Below are positions 1 through 8,310 of a stretch of DNA of 64,000 nucleotides, one piece after another. The position numbers and the translations under genes are program-made. This stretch comes from Arthrobacter citreus. GTDB taxonomy: Bacteria; Bacillota; Bacilli; Bacillales; Bacillaceae_G. Position 1 is the first letter of the stretch. The number at the start of each line of letters is the position of its first letter. The DNA lies in NCBI GenBank assembly GCA_013200995.1, contig CP053688.1, positions 3,348,001 to 3,412,000 on the forward strand. Direction: 5' to 3'. The notes under the pieces were generated by a model. That model saw only the letters and a list, made by a program, of their open reading frames with translations. It had not been told where the DNA came from and searched no databases.

Positions 1-710
1 ATAACATCTATAATTACTCGACCTTCACCTAGTTTCAATGCCGTTTCAAGAGAATCAGCTAAACGCGTAGCTACTCCATCTTTTACAACTATACGGTCAA
101 TTACAACTTCAATAGAGTGCTTCTTATTTTTCTCTAATTCTATTTCATCAGATACATCGTATAGCTCACCATCAACTCGAACACGAACAAAACCTTGCTT
201 TTTAATATCTTCAAACACTTTTACATGTGTACCTTTACGACCAGATATCACAGGAGCAAGTACTTGGATTTTCGTACGTTCAGGATATTCCATTACACGG
301 TCTACCATTTGTTCCACTGTTTGAGAAGTAATTTCGATGCCATGATTCGGACAAATTGGCGTACCAATTCGAGCATATAAAAGACGCAAATAATCGTAAA
401 TCTCTGTTACCGTACCAACTGTCGAACGTGGATTTCGGCTTGTAGTTTTCTGATCAATCGAAATCGCTGGTGATAATCCTTCAATTGAATCAACATCCGG
501 CTTATCCATTTGTCCTAAAAATTGACGAGCATAGGCAGATAGTGATTCCACATATCTGCGTTGACCTTCAGCATAAATCGTATCAAATGCTAGAGAGGAC
601 TTACCTGATCCAGATAAACCAGTCACAACAACTAATTGATTACGAGGGATCGTTACATCGATATTTTTTAAGTTATGCGCTCTGGCTCCTTTAATAATAA
701 TTTCATTCAT
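1..710 (-). CDS. uvrA: UvrABC system protein A, N-terminal part (partial)
   Basis: Damage-recognition ATPase of nucleotide excision repair; works in the cytoplasm with UvrB and UvrC. The reading frame is open from the start codon at 710 to the window edge, about 236 residues. It begins [19 protein letters not shown], with a Walker A motif GLSGSGKSS near residue 31 and the family blocks [14 protein letters not shown] and [20 protein letters not shown]. The region holding the first zinc-binding cysteine (ICPNHG) is present. It starts 14 bases after uvrB stops, so the two form the usual uvrB-uvrA operon. The remaining three quarters of the gene lie outside the window. Confidence 0.97.
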   Translation of the reverse strand, partial: MNEIIIKGARAHNLKNIDVTIPRNQLVVVTGLSGSGKSSLAFDTIYAEGQRRYVESLSAYARQFLGQMDKPDVDSIEGLSPAISIDQKTTSRNPRSTVGTVTEIYDYLRLLYARIGTPICPNHGIEITSQTVEQMVDRVMEYPERTKIQVLAPVISGRKGTHVKVFEDIKKQGFVRVRVDGELYDVSDEIELEKNKKHSIEVVIDRIVVKDGVATRLADSLETALKLGEGRVIIDV

Positions 711-724
711 ACTTTTCAAGTTCT

Positions 725-2710
725 TCACCTCTCAGACTTCAATTCTAATATTAAGTCACGAAGTTCTGTTGCTCGTTCAAAGTCAAGCGCCTTCGCTGCG
801 TCTTTCATTTCCATTTCAATTGATTGGATAAATAAGTGACGCTCTTTTTTGTTCATTTTCTTATATTTAGCACTAATGCCATTTTCGTAAACTTCTTCTT
901 CCTCAGCAACTGCAGTAGCACGAATCACATCGCGTACTTGTTTTATGATTGTTTTAGGCGTAATGCCATGCTTTTTATTATATTCATCTTGAATTATACG
1001 GCGTCGCTTTGTTTCATTAATAGCTATATTCATCGAGTTCGTCATTTTATCAGCATACATAATTACGTGACCATTTGAATTCCTTGCTGCTCGACCAATT
1101 GTTTGGATTAACGATCGTTCTGAACGTAAGAACCCTTCTTTATCGGCATCTAATATAACGACTAAAGAAACTTCTGGAATATCTATCCCTTCACGTAAAA
1201 GGTTAATTCCAATCAATACATCATATTTACCTAAACGTAGATCACGAATAATTTCAATTCGTTCAAGCGTTTTAATTTCCGAATGTAAGTAGTTAACTTT
1301 AATTCCGATTTCTTTTAAATAATCTGTTAAGTCTTCAGACATTTTCTTCGTAAGAGTAGTAATTAGTACTCTCTCATTTTTAGCAATACGATTTCGAACT
1401 TCATCAATAAGATCATCAATTTGCCCCTCAATCGGACGAACATCAATCGTTGGATCTAATAGACCTGTCGGACGAATAATTTGTTCTACTTTTTCTGGAC
1501 ACAACTCTAGCTCGTATGGTCCAGGCGTAGCTGTGACATATATTGTTTGCTGAACTTTTTCTTCAAACTCCGCAAATTTTAAAGGTCGATTATCCAAAGC
1601 TGATGGCAAACGGAATCCATGATCTACTAGTACTTGCTTTCTCGCTTGGTCACCGTTAAACATTCCTCGAATTTGCGGAACAGTAACATGTGACTCATCG
1701 ATAACCATTAAGAAATCTTCCGGAAAATAATCTAATAATGTATAAGGAGTTGAACCCGGTGGCCTAAGCGTCAGATGACGGGAATAGTTTTCGATACCTG
1801 AACAAAATCCCATCTCATTCATCATCTCAAGATCATATCTAGTACGTTGCTCCAGTCTTTGAGCTTCAAGTAATTTACCGTTTTCTCTCATAACCTTTAA
1901 ACGTTCTTCTAGCTCAAGTTCAATATTTTTAATGGCAACTTTCATTTTTTCTTCACGTGTAACGAAGTGGGATGCAGGGAAAATTGCAACGTGGTCACGA
2001 TCACCTAAAATCTCACCCGTTAATGCATCAACTTCTCTAATTCTCTCAATTTCATCACCAAAAAACTCCACACGAATACAGTGTTCATCACGTGAAGCAG
2101 GAAAAATTTCAACAACATCCCCACGAACTCGGAATGTACCACGTGAGAAGTCAATATCATTACGTGCATACTGAATATCTACTAGTTTATGTAATAATTC
2201 GTCCCTACTAATTTCCATACCAATACGAAGAGAACAAACTAATTCACGATATTCTTCCGGAGAACCTAAACCGTAAATACAAGAAACACTCGCTACGATA
2301 ATGACATCCTTACGTTCAAAAAGGGAGGAAGTCGCAGAGTGACGCAATTTATCAATCTCATCATTAATACTTGAATCTTTCTCAATATAAGTATCAGTTT
2401 GAGGTACATAAGCTTCTGGCTGAAAGTAGTCATAGTAACTTACAAAATACTCAACTGCATTATTAGGAAAAAACTCTTTTAATTCACTATATAATTGTCC
2501 AGCTAATGTTTTATTGTGAGCAAATACTAATGTAGGTTTTCCTATTTCCTTAATTACATTTGAAATGGTAAACGTTTTTCCCGTACCCGTCGCACCTAAT
2601 AAAACTTGATGCTCTTTACCATTTTTGACCCCATCTACAAGTTGCTTAATCGCATTTGGCTGGTCACCTTGAGGTGAATAATTAGAAACTACCTCGAAAT
2701 TCTGCTCCAT
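725..2710 (-). CDS. uvrB: UvrABC system protein B
   Basis: DNA helicase-like subunit of excision repair that is loaded by UvrA at damage and recruits UvrC. Walker A GATGTGKT lies near residue 45, the beta-hairpin [21 protein letters not shown] follows, then DESH (Walker B) and helicase motifs VTATPGPYE and QTIGRAARN; the C-terminal UVR domain ends [14 protein letters not shown]. The start at 2710 gives 661 residues, the B. subtilis length, and sits 8 bases after GGAGG; an upstream in-frame ATG at 2731 would add seven residues with no ribosome site. Probably SOS-controlled (see sites upstream) and co-transcribed with uvrA. Confidence 0.98.
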   Translation of the reverse strand: MEQNFEVVSNYSPQGDQPNAIKQLVDGVKNGKEHQVLLGATGTGKTFTISNVIKEIGKPTLVFAHNKTLAGQLYSELKEFFPNNAVEYFVSYYDYFQPEAYVPQTDTYIEKDSSINDEIDKLRHSATSSLFERKDVIIVASVSCIYGLGSPEEYRELVCSLRIGMEISRDELLHKLVDIQYARNDIDFSRGTFRVRGDVVEIFPASRDEHCIRVEFFGDEIERIREVDALTGEILGDRDHVAIFPASHFVTREEKMKVAIKNIELELEERLKVMRENGKLLEAQRLEQRTRYDLEMMNEMGFCSGIENYSRHLTLRPPGSTPYTLLDYFPEDFLMVIDESHVTVPQIRGMFNGDQARKQVLVDHGFRLPSALDNRPLKFAEFEEKVQQTIYVTATPGPYELELCPEKVEQIIRPTGLLDPTIDVRPIEGQIDDLIDEVRNRIAKNERVLITTLTKKMSEDLTDYLKEIGIKVNYLHSEIKTLERIEIIRDLRLGKYDVLIGINLLREGIDIPEVSLVVILDADKEGFLRSERSLIQTIGRAARNSNGHVIMYADKMTNSMNIAINETKRRRIIQDEYNKKHGITPKTIIKQVRDVIRATAVAEEEEVYENGISAKYKKMNKKERHLFIQSIEMEMKDAAKALDFERATELRDLILELKSER

Positions 2711-2784
2711 CTTCCCCGCCTCCATTTCCAAAACATACCTATCCTTCTATTTTACCACAAAATTTCAAAAATCAATCAAAAACA

Positions 2785-2796
2785 GAACAAGCGTAC
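2785..2796 (-). promoter_or_regulatory. Possible LexA (SOS) box upstream of uvrB
   Basis: GAACAAGCGTAC matches the Bacillus LexA core GAAC-N4-GTTC with one mismatch and lies about 75 bp before the uvrB start. A second site GAACGTATATTC, also one mismatch, is at 2860-2871. uvrB is LexA-controlled in B. subtilis. The match is imperfect, so this is a candidate only. Confidence 0.35.
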
Positions 2797-2926
2797 TTTA
2801 AAATTTAATAGTTCTTTCATATTATCGATGTTCAAGTGCGAAATCAAGTAATTAAACTAGAACGTATATTCTTTATGAATCAAAGAGATGGCGAAAGACG
2901 CTCCCTCAAAAATTGTTCCAAACGGT

Positions 2927-3032
2927 TTATCAACAAAAATCAAAGCTATATCAACAAAAATCTGTACTTTATCAACAAAAATAATGACTATATCAATAAA
3001 GTTCACAACTTTATCAACAAAAGACATAATTT
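2927..3032. repeat. Five-copy 21-bp tandem array (TTATCAACA-type units)
   Basis: Units begin at 2928, 2949, 2970, 2991 and 3012, an exact 21-bp period. Each starts TATCAAC or TATCAAT followed by an A-rich stretch and a variable half. Copies 1, 3 and 5 carry TTATCAACA, one base from the DnaA box TTATCCACA; copies 2 and 4 carry ATATCAA. The period is a multiple of three, so heptapeptide repeats such as YINKNxx are readable in open frames, but no convincing gene start supports translation. It lies between the uvrB promoter and the terminator of the ABC operon. Confidence 0.85.
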
Positions 3033-3057
3033 GTTCGTATTACTTCATTCATGTTGC

Positions 3058-3095
3058 AAATAAAAAGAAGCTGTCTCATTACTTATGAGACAGCT
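3058..3095 (-). terminator. Rho-independent terminator of the GntR/ABC operon
   Basis: An 11-bp perfect stem (AGCTGTCTCAT at 3069-3079 with its complement at 3085-3095), five-base loop, followed on the minus strand by a T-rich run. It sits 14 bp past the stop of the exported-protein gene. Confidence 0.85.
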
Positions 3096-3108
3096 CCTTA
3101 TCCAAACC

Positions 3109-4371
3109 CTATTTCGTTAAAAAATCATAAACTTGTAATTTTTTTAATGCTTTACTAGTATTACCTTTTATATTTTTGACATCAATTTTGCCTTCATAAA
3201 TAATATGTCCGTTTGATAAATCAGCAATTAATAATTTTTTATTTATCGCTTTTTGGTTTTCATTATTAGATGTAAATGCATATAATTTCCCATTAAAGAT
3301 TTTATAATTAGAAGGGTTATTGCTTAATTTAGTAATTAATAATGGTTCACCCTCGACTTTCTTGTCGTTTAAATTATACTTTAAAATCGATAAACCTTTA
3401 TCATCCTGATTTACAAAATAAAGGTTGCCATTATCAATTAATTCATTACTCTGCTTTACCTGTTCCTTTTGCTCTTTGGATAAATTTAAAGCTTCATTTT
3501 TACCAGTTTCTAAATTAAATAAAACAAGTTCACTATTAATTTCTTCAGTCGTTGTTTCACCATTCTCTTGAGTGGTGTCCTTTAAATTTGCTTTTTTGTA
3601 TATAGCGTATTTAGAAGGAACTGTTGGATCTGATTCTTGTATTATATTTTGAATTTCAGTATGAGTATGATTATTTGGGTCATTTGTGGATTTACTGATT
3701 ACTGTTTGATTAACAATTTTCTTTTGATTTACATTAATTCTATAAACCACATTTTCATTTTGATCAACGTATGCGCCTGAATTTACGTTCTTATATGTTT
3801 TATTTTGAGAAGTAGTAACAACTATATCTTTTCCAATTAATTGCACGTCTTGTACAGAGATATAAGAGAAGTTTTCTTCTCCCGGAATATCAAGTTTAAA
3901 TGTATAACGATCTTTGCTTTGACGATCAAGACCATCTATATACAATTTAAAATGATTATTTTTATCTGTGTAAGCACCATTTAGTCTTCCACCTTTTACA
4001 TTAGCATACCATGCAAAATCTTTATCGATATAAAATTGAGAAGAAGAAGAAGCTTTTCCGCGCATGAAGTTTCTTTCTTCATTTTGTAGATCACTTAATT
4101 TCTTTAAATCATAGTAGTCATTATTCAGGTCACTAAGGATAGAATTACTATTATATTCGCTTCCAGCAGTAGTAATACTTAACCCTCTATTTCCATCCTG
4201 ACCGTACCCAGCGTTAAAAACTAAATCTTTAACGTATTTTGAATCTCCGTTTTCGGTCTTTAAGTAAAATTTAGGTAACTTACTTTCTGACAAGACAACT
4301 TTTGTAAAAAACGTACCTAAACTAATCGTCGTGACAACGGCAATTGCTGCTAAATTACGATATCGTTTCAT
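3109..4371 (-). CDS. Exported/membrane-anchored protein of unknown function, last gene of GntR/ABC operon
   Basis: A 420-residue protein with a basic N-terminus and one hydrophobic segment (about residues 7-28), consistent with a signal anchor and an extracytoplasmic body. No cysteine lipobox is visible. The body is rich in Asn, Lys and Asp with strand-like segments (for example KYAIYKK, LVLFNLETG, LYFVNQDD, KLYAFTSN), suggestive of a beta-propeller-like fold, but I recognise no named family. The start follows AAGGAGG. It lies 13 bp after the ABC permease, so it is probably an accessory extracellular part of that transporter. Confidence 0.75.
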   Translation of the reverse strand: MKRYRNLAAIAVVTTISLGTFFTKVVLSESKLPKFYLKTENGDSKYVKDLVFNAGYGQDGNRGLSITTAGSEYNSNSILSDLNNDYYDLKKLSDLQNEERNFMRGKASSSSQFYIDKDFAWYANVKGGRLNGAYTDKNNHFKLYIDGLDRQSKDRYTFKLDIPGEENFSYISVQDVQLIGKDIVVTTSQNKTYKNVNSGAYVDQNENVVYRINVNQKKIVNQTVISKSTNDPNNHTHTEIQNIIQESDPTVPSKYAIYKKANLKDTTQENGETTTEEINSELVLFNLETGKNEALNLSKEQKEQVKQSNELIDNGNLYFVNQDDKGLSILKYNLNDKKVEGEPLLITKLSNNPSNYKIFNGKLYAFTSNNENQKAINKKLLIADLSNGHIIYEGKIDVKNIKGNTSKALKKLQVYDFLTK

Positions 4372-4384
4372 TTATTTCTCCTCC

Positions 4385-5227
4385 TTACACCGATACTTTG
4401 TTTTTTAATAAATATTTACTAAATAAGATTGAACCTGTAATGATGATTGTAAAAAGACCTAATTCCATATAGATTACTTCACTTGGATAAAATGAAAAAT
4501 CATCTCCAAACATATAGGATTGAATGAAAGCTGGTATTAAAAATAAACCTACAATTACAATCACGTATAAAATCCCAAAAAGTATGCCTTTCCAACGGTA
4601 ACTACGTTCCAATAGAATAAATGTGAACAGAGTAAACACTAGCCCCATTCCAATAAGATATCTAAAAATGAAATCCACGAAATTACTCGGTAATATCATT
4701 GTAAAAATAGTAGGGCTCATAAAAAGATCAACCGTACTCATTTTTCCTAAAAGTTCACTTGGAACTATATTTTGAAAAACATGAATTTCAATCGGTAATA
4801 GTATTAATTGAAAAGCCAGTAAACTTAATACCATAATTAAAATCGTAGTTGCTTTTGCAAAGTAAATTGTCATTCTTGATGTTGGTAGCATAAATAAACG
4901 GTAAATAAATGTGTTTTTTCCGAAATAATCTCTATACCAAATAAGAAAGACGTAAAGCATCATTAGAGCTATGCATATTAAAATAGGACCAATAAATAAT
5001 GGATGATTGGCAACATGGTTAAAGTTTAGTAACCCATTTGAAGAGATAAATGCTTCGGTTGCCTTCATTGAACTTGCATAGTTTGCGTCATTAGCAGCTT
5101 GCATATAGGTGGACTTTACTAAAAACAAACTCACAAACTGTGAAATGGCTATCACAATTAATAACCCTATATATAATTTAAAAAATCGATTAACTTCAAA
5201 GTTCACTAGTTTTAAATATCGATTCAT
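4385..5227 (-). CDS. ABC transporter permease
   Basis: A 280-residue membrane protein with about six hydrophobic segments (around 16-36, 76-97, 125-147, 186-210, 214-235, 252-270). The first segment is followed by an extracellular stretch of about 40 residues. It resembles ABC-2-type permeases of Ytr-like systems. The ATG overlaps the ATPase stop by four bases (ATGA), which indicates translational coupling. The substrate cannot be inferred from sequence; related operons respond to cell-wall-active compounds. Confidence 0.85.
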   Translation of the reverse strand: MNRYLKLVNFEVNRFFKLYIGLLIVIAISQFVSLFLVKSTYMQAANDANYASSMKATEAFISSNGLLNFNHVANHPLFIGPILICIALMMLYVFLIWYRDYFGKNTFIYRLFMLPTSRMTIYFAKATTILIMVLSLLAFQLILLPIEIHVFQNIVPSELLGKMSTVDLFMSPTIFTMILPSNFVDFIFRYLIGMGLVFTLFTFILLERSYRWKGILFGILYVIVIVGLFLIPAFIQSYMFGDDFSFYPSEVIYMELGLFTIIITGSILFSKYLLKNKVSV

Positions 5228-5913
5228 TGCTGATACACCTCTCTCATTACATCCGTTACTGATTTACCTTCTTCTAATCGTAATTCTTCTGTATAAAACT
5301 CTTTAAGAATTTCGCCGTTATCCAATAAAACGACCTTATCGATTAAATGTTCAATATCACTAATTTCATGTGTTGTTATAATTACTCCACGATCTTCAAT
5401 CAAGTGACTCGTAAACACTTTTGCAATTTGCTCTCTACTAAACATATCGATTCCAGAAAAAGGCTCATCCATTAGAACATAATCTACATCTAACCCTAAT
5501 CCAAATAGTAAATTTGCTTTTGCAGCATTACCTTTTGAAAGTTCACCTAGTTTTTCATCTTCTTTTAAACGGAAAAATCCAAGTAGTTCTTTAGCACGTT
5601 CTTCGTTCCAATTTACATAAAAATCCTTCATAAATTGCATTGCTTCACCAACTGTAAAGCTAGGAAGCATTGTAAGTGTATCTGGAATAAACGTGATATT
5701 CTCATACATCGAATGATTCATTTTTTTACCATCTATTAAAATTTCACCGCGATCAATTGGCGTGATTCCCATGATTGCTTTCATCGTTGTGGACTTCCCC
5801 ACACCGTTAATACCTATTAAACATGTTATTTCTCCTTTATTTGCAGTGAAGGAAATATCACGTAATACACTTTTTCGACCAAATTTTTTTGAAACATTTT
5901 TTACTTGAATCAT
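5224..5913 (-). CDS. ABC transporter ATP-binding protein (YtrB-like)
   Basis: A 229-residue nucleotide-binding subunit that would power the adjacent permease. Walker A is GINGVGKST (34-42), the signature is a weak LSKGNAAKAN, Walker B is YVLMDEP, and the H-loop is TTHE. The degenerate signature (LSKGN in place of LSGGQ) is typical of this YtrB-like group. The gene starts directly after the GntR regulator stops and overlaps the permease by four bases, so regulator, ATPase and permease form one transcript. Confidence 0.92.
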   Translation of the reverse strand: MIQVKNVSKKFGRKSVLRDISFTANKGEITCLIGINGVGKSTTMKAIMGITPIDRGEILIDGKKMNHSMYENITFIPDTLTMLPSFTVGEAMQFMKDFYVNWNEERAKELLGFFRLKEDEKLGELSKGNAAKANLLFGLGLDVDYVLMDEPFSGIDMFSREQIAKVFTSHLIEDRGVIITTHEISDIEHLIDKVVLLDNGEILKEFYTEELRLEEGKSVTDVMREVYQQ

Positions 5914-6306
5914 TTAAGCCTCTCCTTTCTTTTCTTCTTTTATCTTTTGTTCATAGTTTTGCTTAACCATTGTAAGTAATTCTTCTACCGGGACATTAAT
6001 TACTTTAATTGAATCTACGAAATCATTTACAGCTTCCATAATCAGTTCATTTCTTACTCCATTTAACACTTGTATATCTGTCGTAATTTTACTAGGGAAA
6101 TTTCGTTCAGTCGTAATCAATCCTTGTTCCTCCATTTCCTTGTATGCTTTTTGTACAGTATTTGGATTTATATTAAATTGAACAGCTAATTCTCTTCTTG
6201 ATGGTATTTCTTGACCTGCTTCTACTAGTCTTTTTGCAATTTGCTGTTTAAAATGCCTAACAACCTGTAGATAAACTGGTTCACGGTTATTCACTATAAA
6301 TTCCAT
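5914..6306 (-). CDS. GntR-family repressor, YtrA subfamily
   Basis: A 130-residue regulator with an N-terminal winged helix-turn-helix (PSRRELAVQFNINPNTVQKAYKEM, helix-turn-helix core at about 37-60) and a short C-terminal dimerisation helix, the size and layout of YtrA-type GntR proteins. The ATG at 6306 is seven bases from GGAGG; a TTG one codon upstream is less likely. It leads an ABC operon and is preceded by inverted repeats overlapping the promoter, so self-repression is the likely mode. Inducer unknown. Confidence 0.92.
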   Translation of the reverse strand: MEFIVNNREPVYLQVVRHFKQQIAKRLVEAGQEIPSRRELAVQFNINPNTVQKAYKEMEEQGLITTERNFPSKITTDIQVLNGVRNELIMEAVNDFVDSIKVINVPVEELLTMVKQNYEQKIKEEKKGEA

Positions 6307-6372
6307 CAATCCACCTCCTCGTTCTTAATACAATTTAAATAGTATGTGTGTGTACTACTTAGTTCATACACT

Positions 6373-6431
6373 TAATACATGACTATGTGTATTACTCAAT
6401 TAATACACCTTATACGTGTACTATACACGTA
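6373..6431 (-). promoter_or_regulatory. Inverted-repeat operators for the YtrA-type regulator
   Basis: TACGTGTA (6413-6420) and TACACGTA (6424-6431) form a perfect palindrome with a 3-bp spacer covering the -10 region. TAATACA (6373-6379) and TGTATTA (6388-6394) form a second inverted repeat further downstream, and extra GTGTATTA/TAATACAC copies lie between and around them. GntR-type regulators bind such sites; binding here is inferred. Confidence 0.65.
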
Positions 6432-6449
6432 ATACACTAAAGATGTCAA
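6420..6449 (-). promoter_or_regulatory. Sigma-A promoter of the GntR/ABC operon
   Basis: TTGACA (6444-6449) and TATAGT (6420-6425) on the minus strand are separated by 18 bp. The -10 lies inside the perfect palindrome at 6413-6431, a layout expected for a repressed promoter. Confidence 0.75.
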
Positions 6450-6460
6450 ACACAAAAATA

Positions 6461-6505
6461 AAAATACTAGACTTCATTGTACCGTTCCAATCAGTCTAGT
6501 ATTTT
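6461..6505 (-). terminator. Terminator of the sigY operon
   Basis: A 13-bp perfect stem (AAAATACTAGACT at 6461-6473 with 6493-6505) with T-rich sequence on both sides, 13 bp past the last gene of the sigY operon and just upstream of the next operon's promoter. Confidence 0.85.
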
Positions 6506-6517
6506 AAATACACTTTT

Positions 6518-6721
6518 TTAAATTAGTTTTTTTCGATCCTTTCTAACAACTAAAAAGTAAAAAAATATACTTGGCCAAGGAAATTGGATTATTCCTAATA
6601 AGCCCCATAACCACGCCGAACGATTTCTCTTTTTAGCTTTTGTAAAAAGCATGATACTTTGAGTTATTAAAACGATAAATACTAAAACTAAAATAATAAT
6701 ATTCCCCATTGTCCATTCCAT
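6518..6721 (-). CDS. yxlD: Small two-TM membrane protein, YxlD-like
   Basis: A 67-residue protein with two hydrophobic segments (about 5-26 and 36-57) separated by KKRNRSAW, the layout of phospholipase-D-N-terminal-like (PLDc_N) small proteins such as YxlD. The start at 6721 is one base after the stop of the preceding gene; a longer frame from 6781 overlaps that gene and has no ribosome site. In B. subtilis YxlC and YxlD are part of the SigY operon and restrain SigY. The assignment rests on size, topology and operon position. Confidence 0.75.
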   Translation of the reverse strand: MEWTMGNIIILVLVFIVLITQSIMLFTKAKKRNRSAWLWGLLGIIQFPWPSIFFYFLVVRKDRKKLI

Positions 6722-6722
6722 A

Positions 6723-7019
6723 CTAATTCCACTCACTTTCGATTTTCTTTTTATCTCGTTTAAAAATAATTGGTAGTGCAATAAATCCTAAACCTTGAAA
6801 AATAACGATACTTACTGGTACTTTTAGCGCTATGAGAAGTATACTTGCAAACAAACTGCATGCCACACAAATGAACAGAACTAGTTCTTTAAAAAAAATA
6901 GTTTTCTTTTTTTCCTGATGTAATTGAAGTTTTTCTGTAATCGAATTGATTGATGGCTCATGAATATCCACTAATTCATCAAACTGTTTCAGTGCCGACA
7001 CTATTTCTTCTTTATCCAT
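6723..7019 (-). CDS. yxlC: Probable anti-SigY protein, YxlC-like
   Basis: A 98-residue protein: a hydrophilic N-terminal half (KQFDELVDIHEPSI) that could contact the sigma factor and two membrane segments (about 44-64 and 68-87). The start overlaps the sigma gene's 3' end by eight bases, typical of sigma/anti-sigma pairs. Size and layout match YxlC, the negative regulator of SigY. No zinc-binding motif of the ZAS anti-sigma type is present. Confidence 0.8.
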   Translation of the reverse strand: MDKEEIVSALKQFDELVDIHEPSINSITEKLQLHQEKKKTIFFKELVLFICVACSLFASILLIALKVPVSIVIFQGLGFIALPIIFKRDKKKIESEWN

Positions 7020-7551
7020 TTTGCATTAACTCCTTTCTTAATTCCTTCATCCCATTGTGAATTCTTGATTTAACCGTTCCTTCTCGAATTCCCATCATAT
7101 TTCCAATTTCTTCATTCGTATAGCCATAATAATACTTTAATAAAATAGCCGCTCGCACTTCTGATTTAAGCTTTTCAAAGCCTTCCATAATATCACTCCA
7201 CTCAAATCCTTTATAAGCTAACTGCCAATTTAAGGAACGTGATAATTCTTCAGACTCATTTTTCTGCCAAAACCATTCTCGCTTTTTCTTTCTTTGTTGA
7301 TCTATATAAAGTCTAGTAGCAATCGTAATAAGCCAAGTTGAAAATTTGGATTGACCGTTGTATTTCTTTATATTGTCATAACCTTTTAGCATTGTATCCT
7401 GTACTAAATCTTCTGCAGTTTCTTGATTTAGCGTCATCTTTAATACGTATTTATATAAAAAGGAGTAATGGGTTTGAAAAAGTTTAGCGAAGGCTTTTTG
7501 GTCACCTTGCTGAGCTTGCTTTATAGTTTCTAATTCATCAATTTCAGCCAT
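7012..7551 (-). CDS. sigY: ECF RNA polymerase sigma factor SigY
   Basis: A 179-residue sigma-70 factor of the ECF type. Region 2 carries AEDLVQDTMLKGYDNIKKY and SKFSTWLITIATRLYIDQQRKKKR; region 4 carries AAILLKYYYGYTNEEIGNMMGIREGTVKSRIHNGMKEL (-35 recognition helix-turn-helix). The core matches what I know of B. subtilis SigY, and the downstream yxlC/yxlD-like genes agree. The yxlEFG part of the B. subtilis operon is absent: a terminator and an unrelated ABC operon follow. An ECF-type promoter lies directly upstream, consistent with self-activation. Confidence 0.9.
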   Translation of the reverse strand: MAEIDELETIKQAQQGDQKAFAKLFQTHYSFLYKYVLKMTLNQETAEDLVQDTMLKGYDNIKKYNGQSKFSTWLITIATRLYIDQQRKKKREWFWQKNESEELSRSLNWQLAYKGFEWSDIMEGFEKLKSEVRAAILLKYYYGYTNEEIGNMMGIREGTVKSRIHNGMKELRKELMQNG

Positions 7552-7601
7552 CTCTTCCTCCTTTCAAGCTTGCATTCAATATTTATTTGGTTTTCATTTG
7601 T

Positions 7602-7629
7602 TATACGAATAGCTTCTGCATATCGTTCA
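7602..7629 (-). promoter_or_regulatory. ECF (SigY-type) autoregulatory promoter
   Basis: TGAACG (7624-7629) and CGTATA (7602-7607) on the minus strand, spaced 16 bp. The TGAAC -35 and CGT -10 are the ECF pattern used by SigY-type factors. The site is about 50 bp before the sigY start. Confidence 0.75.
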
Positions 7630-7647
7630 TTTTTTTATTATTTTTTT

Positions 7648-7678
7648 CAAAAAAAAATGAAGGGTAAAATACCCTTCA
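7648..7678 (-). terminator. Terminator of the mhq-like operon
   Basis: Stem TGAAGGGTA/TACCCTTCA (7658-7666 with 7670-7678), 3-base loop, then a run of T on the minus strand. It lies 11 bp past the flavin reductase stop. Confidence 0.9.
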
Positions 7679-7688
7679 CTCTTTCAAC

Positions 7689-8297
7689 TTATTCAGGACG
7701 TTCAATCGTAAACATTTCCCCAACTTTAGCATAATCATTTCCTGCTAAACGGCTGATTGCTTTTAAACCATTCGCATCAATACGTCCGTTTTCATAAATT
7801 TCATCTTCTATATGAAAATGAACGACTTTTCCAATAAGTAAATCACAGGCTTCATTATCTTTACCTAATGGAATTGCTTGTTCTAATACACATTCCATTC
7901 TAATTTTCGATTCTTTTACTCCTGGCACTGAAACCTTTACACTGGCAACTGGAGTAAGTCCTGCTAATTCGACCTCACTCTCTGTTGGTGGTAGTGCAGC
8001 AGCTGTTTTATTAATTGCTTCAACATTTGATTCATCAACTATATGAATGACGAACTCTTTTTTCTCGATCGCATTTCTAGCTGTATCCTTTTGTTTACCA
8101 TTTTGTCGTTGAACAGATACAGAAATCATCGGTGGATTAGATGTGACAATGTTGAAATAACTAAATGGTGCTCCGTTTAATACATTTTCATTTGATTCAG
8201 TTGTTACAAAAGCAATTGGTCTTGGGATAATCCCACCAATTAAGAATTTATAATTATCACGATCACTTAAATCTGCTGGAGAAAAAGACTTCATCAT
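7689..8297 (-). CDS. Flavin reductase family protein (FMN-binding split barrel)
   Basis: A 202-residue protein of the DIM6/NTAB flavin reductase-like family. The N-terminal block IIPRPIAFVTT and SYFNIVTSNPPMISVS are the FMN-binding signature; CDLLIGKVVHFHIEDE and a C-terminal LARLAGNDYAKV-like segment follow. Such proteins bind FMN and often serve aromatic-compound or quinone metabolism. It is the last gene of an operon with a MarR regulator, a ring-cleaving dioxygenase and a MhqD-like hydrolase, pointing to quinone detoxification. Exact substrate unknown. Confidence 0.85.
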   Translation of the reverse strand: MMKSFSPADLSDRDNYKFLIGGIIPRPIAFVTTESNENVLNGAPFSYFNIVTSNPPMISVSVQRQNGKQKDTARNAIEKKEFVIHIVDESNVEAINKTAAALPPTESEVELAGLTPVASVKVSVPGVKESKIRMECVLEQAIPLGKDNEACDLLIGKVVHFHIEDEIYENGRIDANGLKAISRLAGNDYAKVGEMFTIERPE

Positions 8298-8310
8298 TTT
8301 TGGTTACCCC

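Noticed and set aside
2836..3088. Open frames through the 2.9-kb array that encode heptapeptide repeats (INKxxxY or LSTKIxx).
   Set aside because: Both frames are produced by a 21-bp repeat; the starts lack a ribosome site in a suitable position and no protein family is recognised, so no gene is called.
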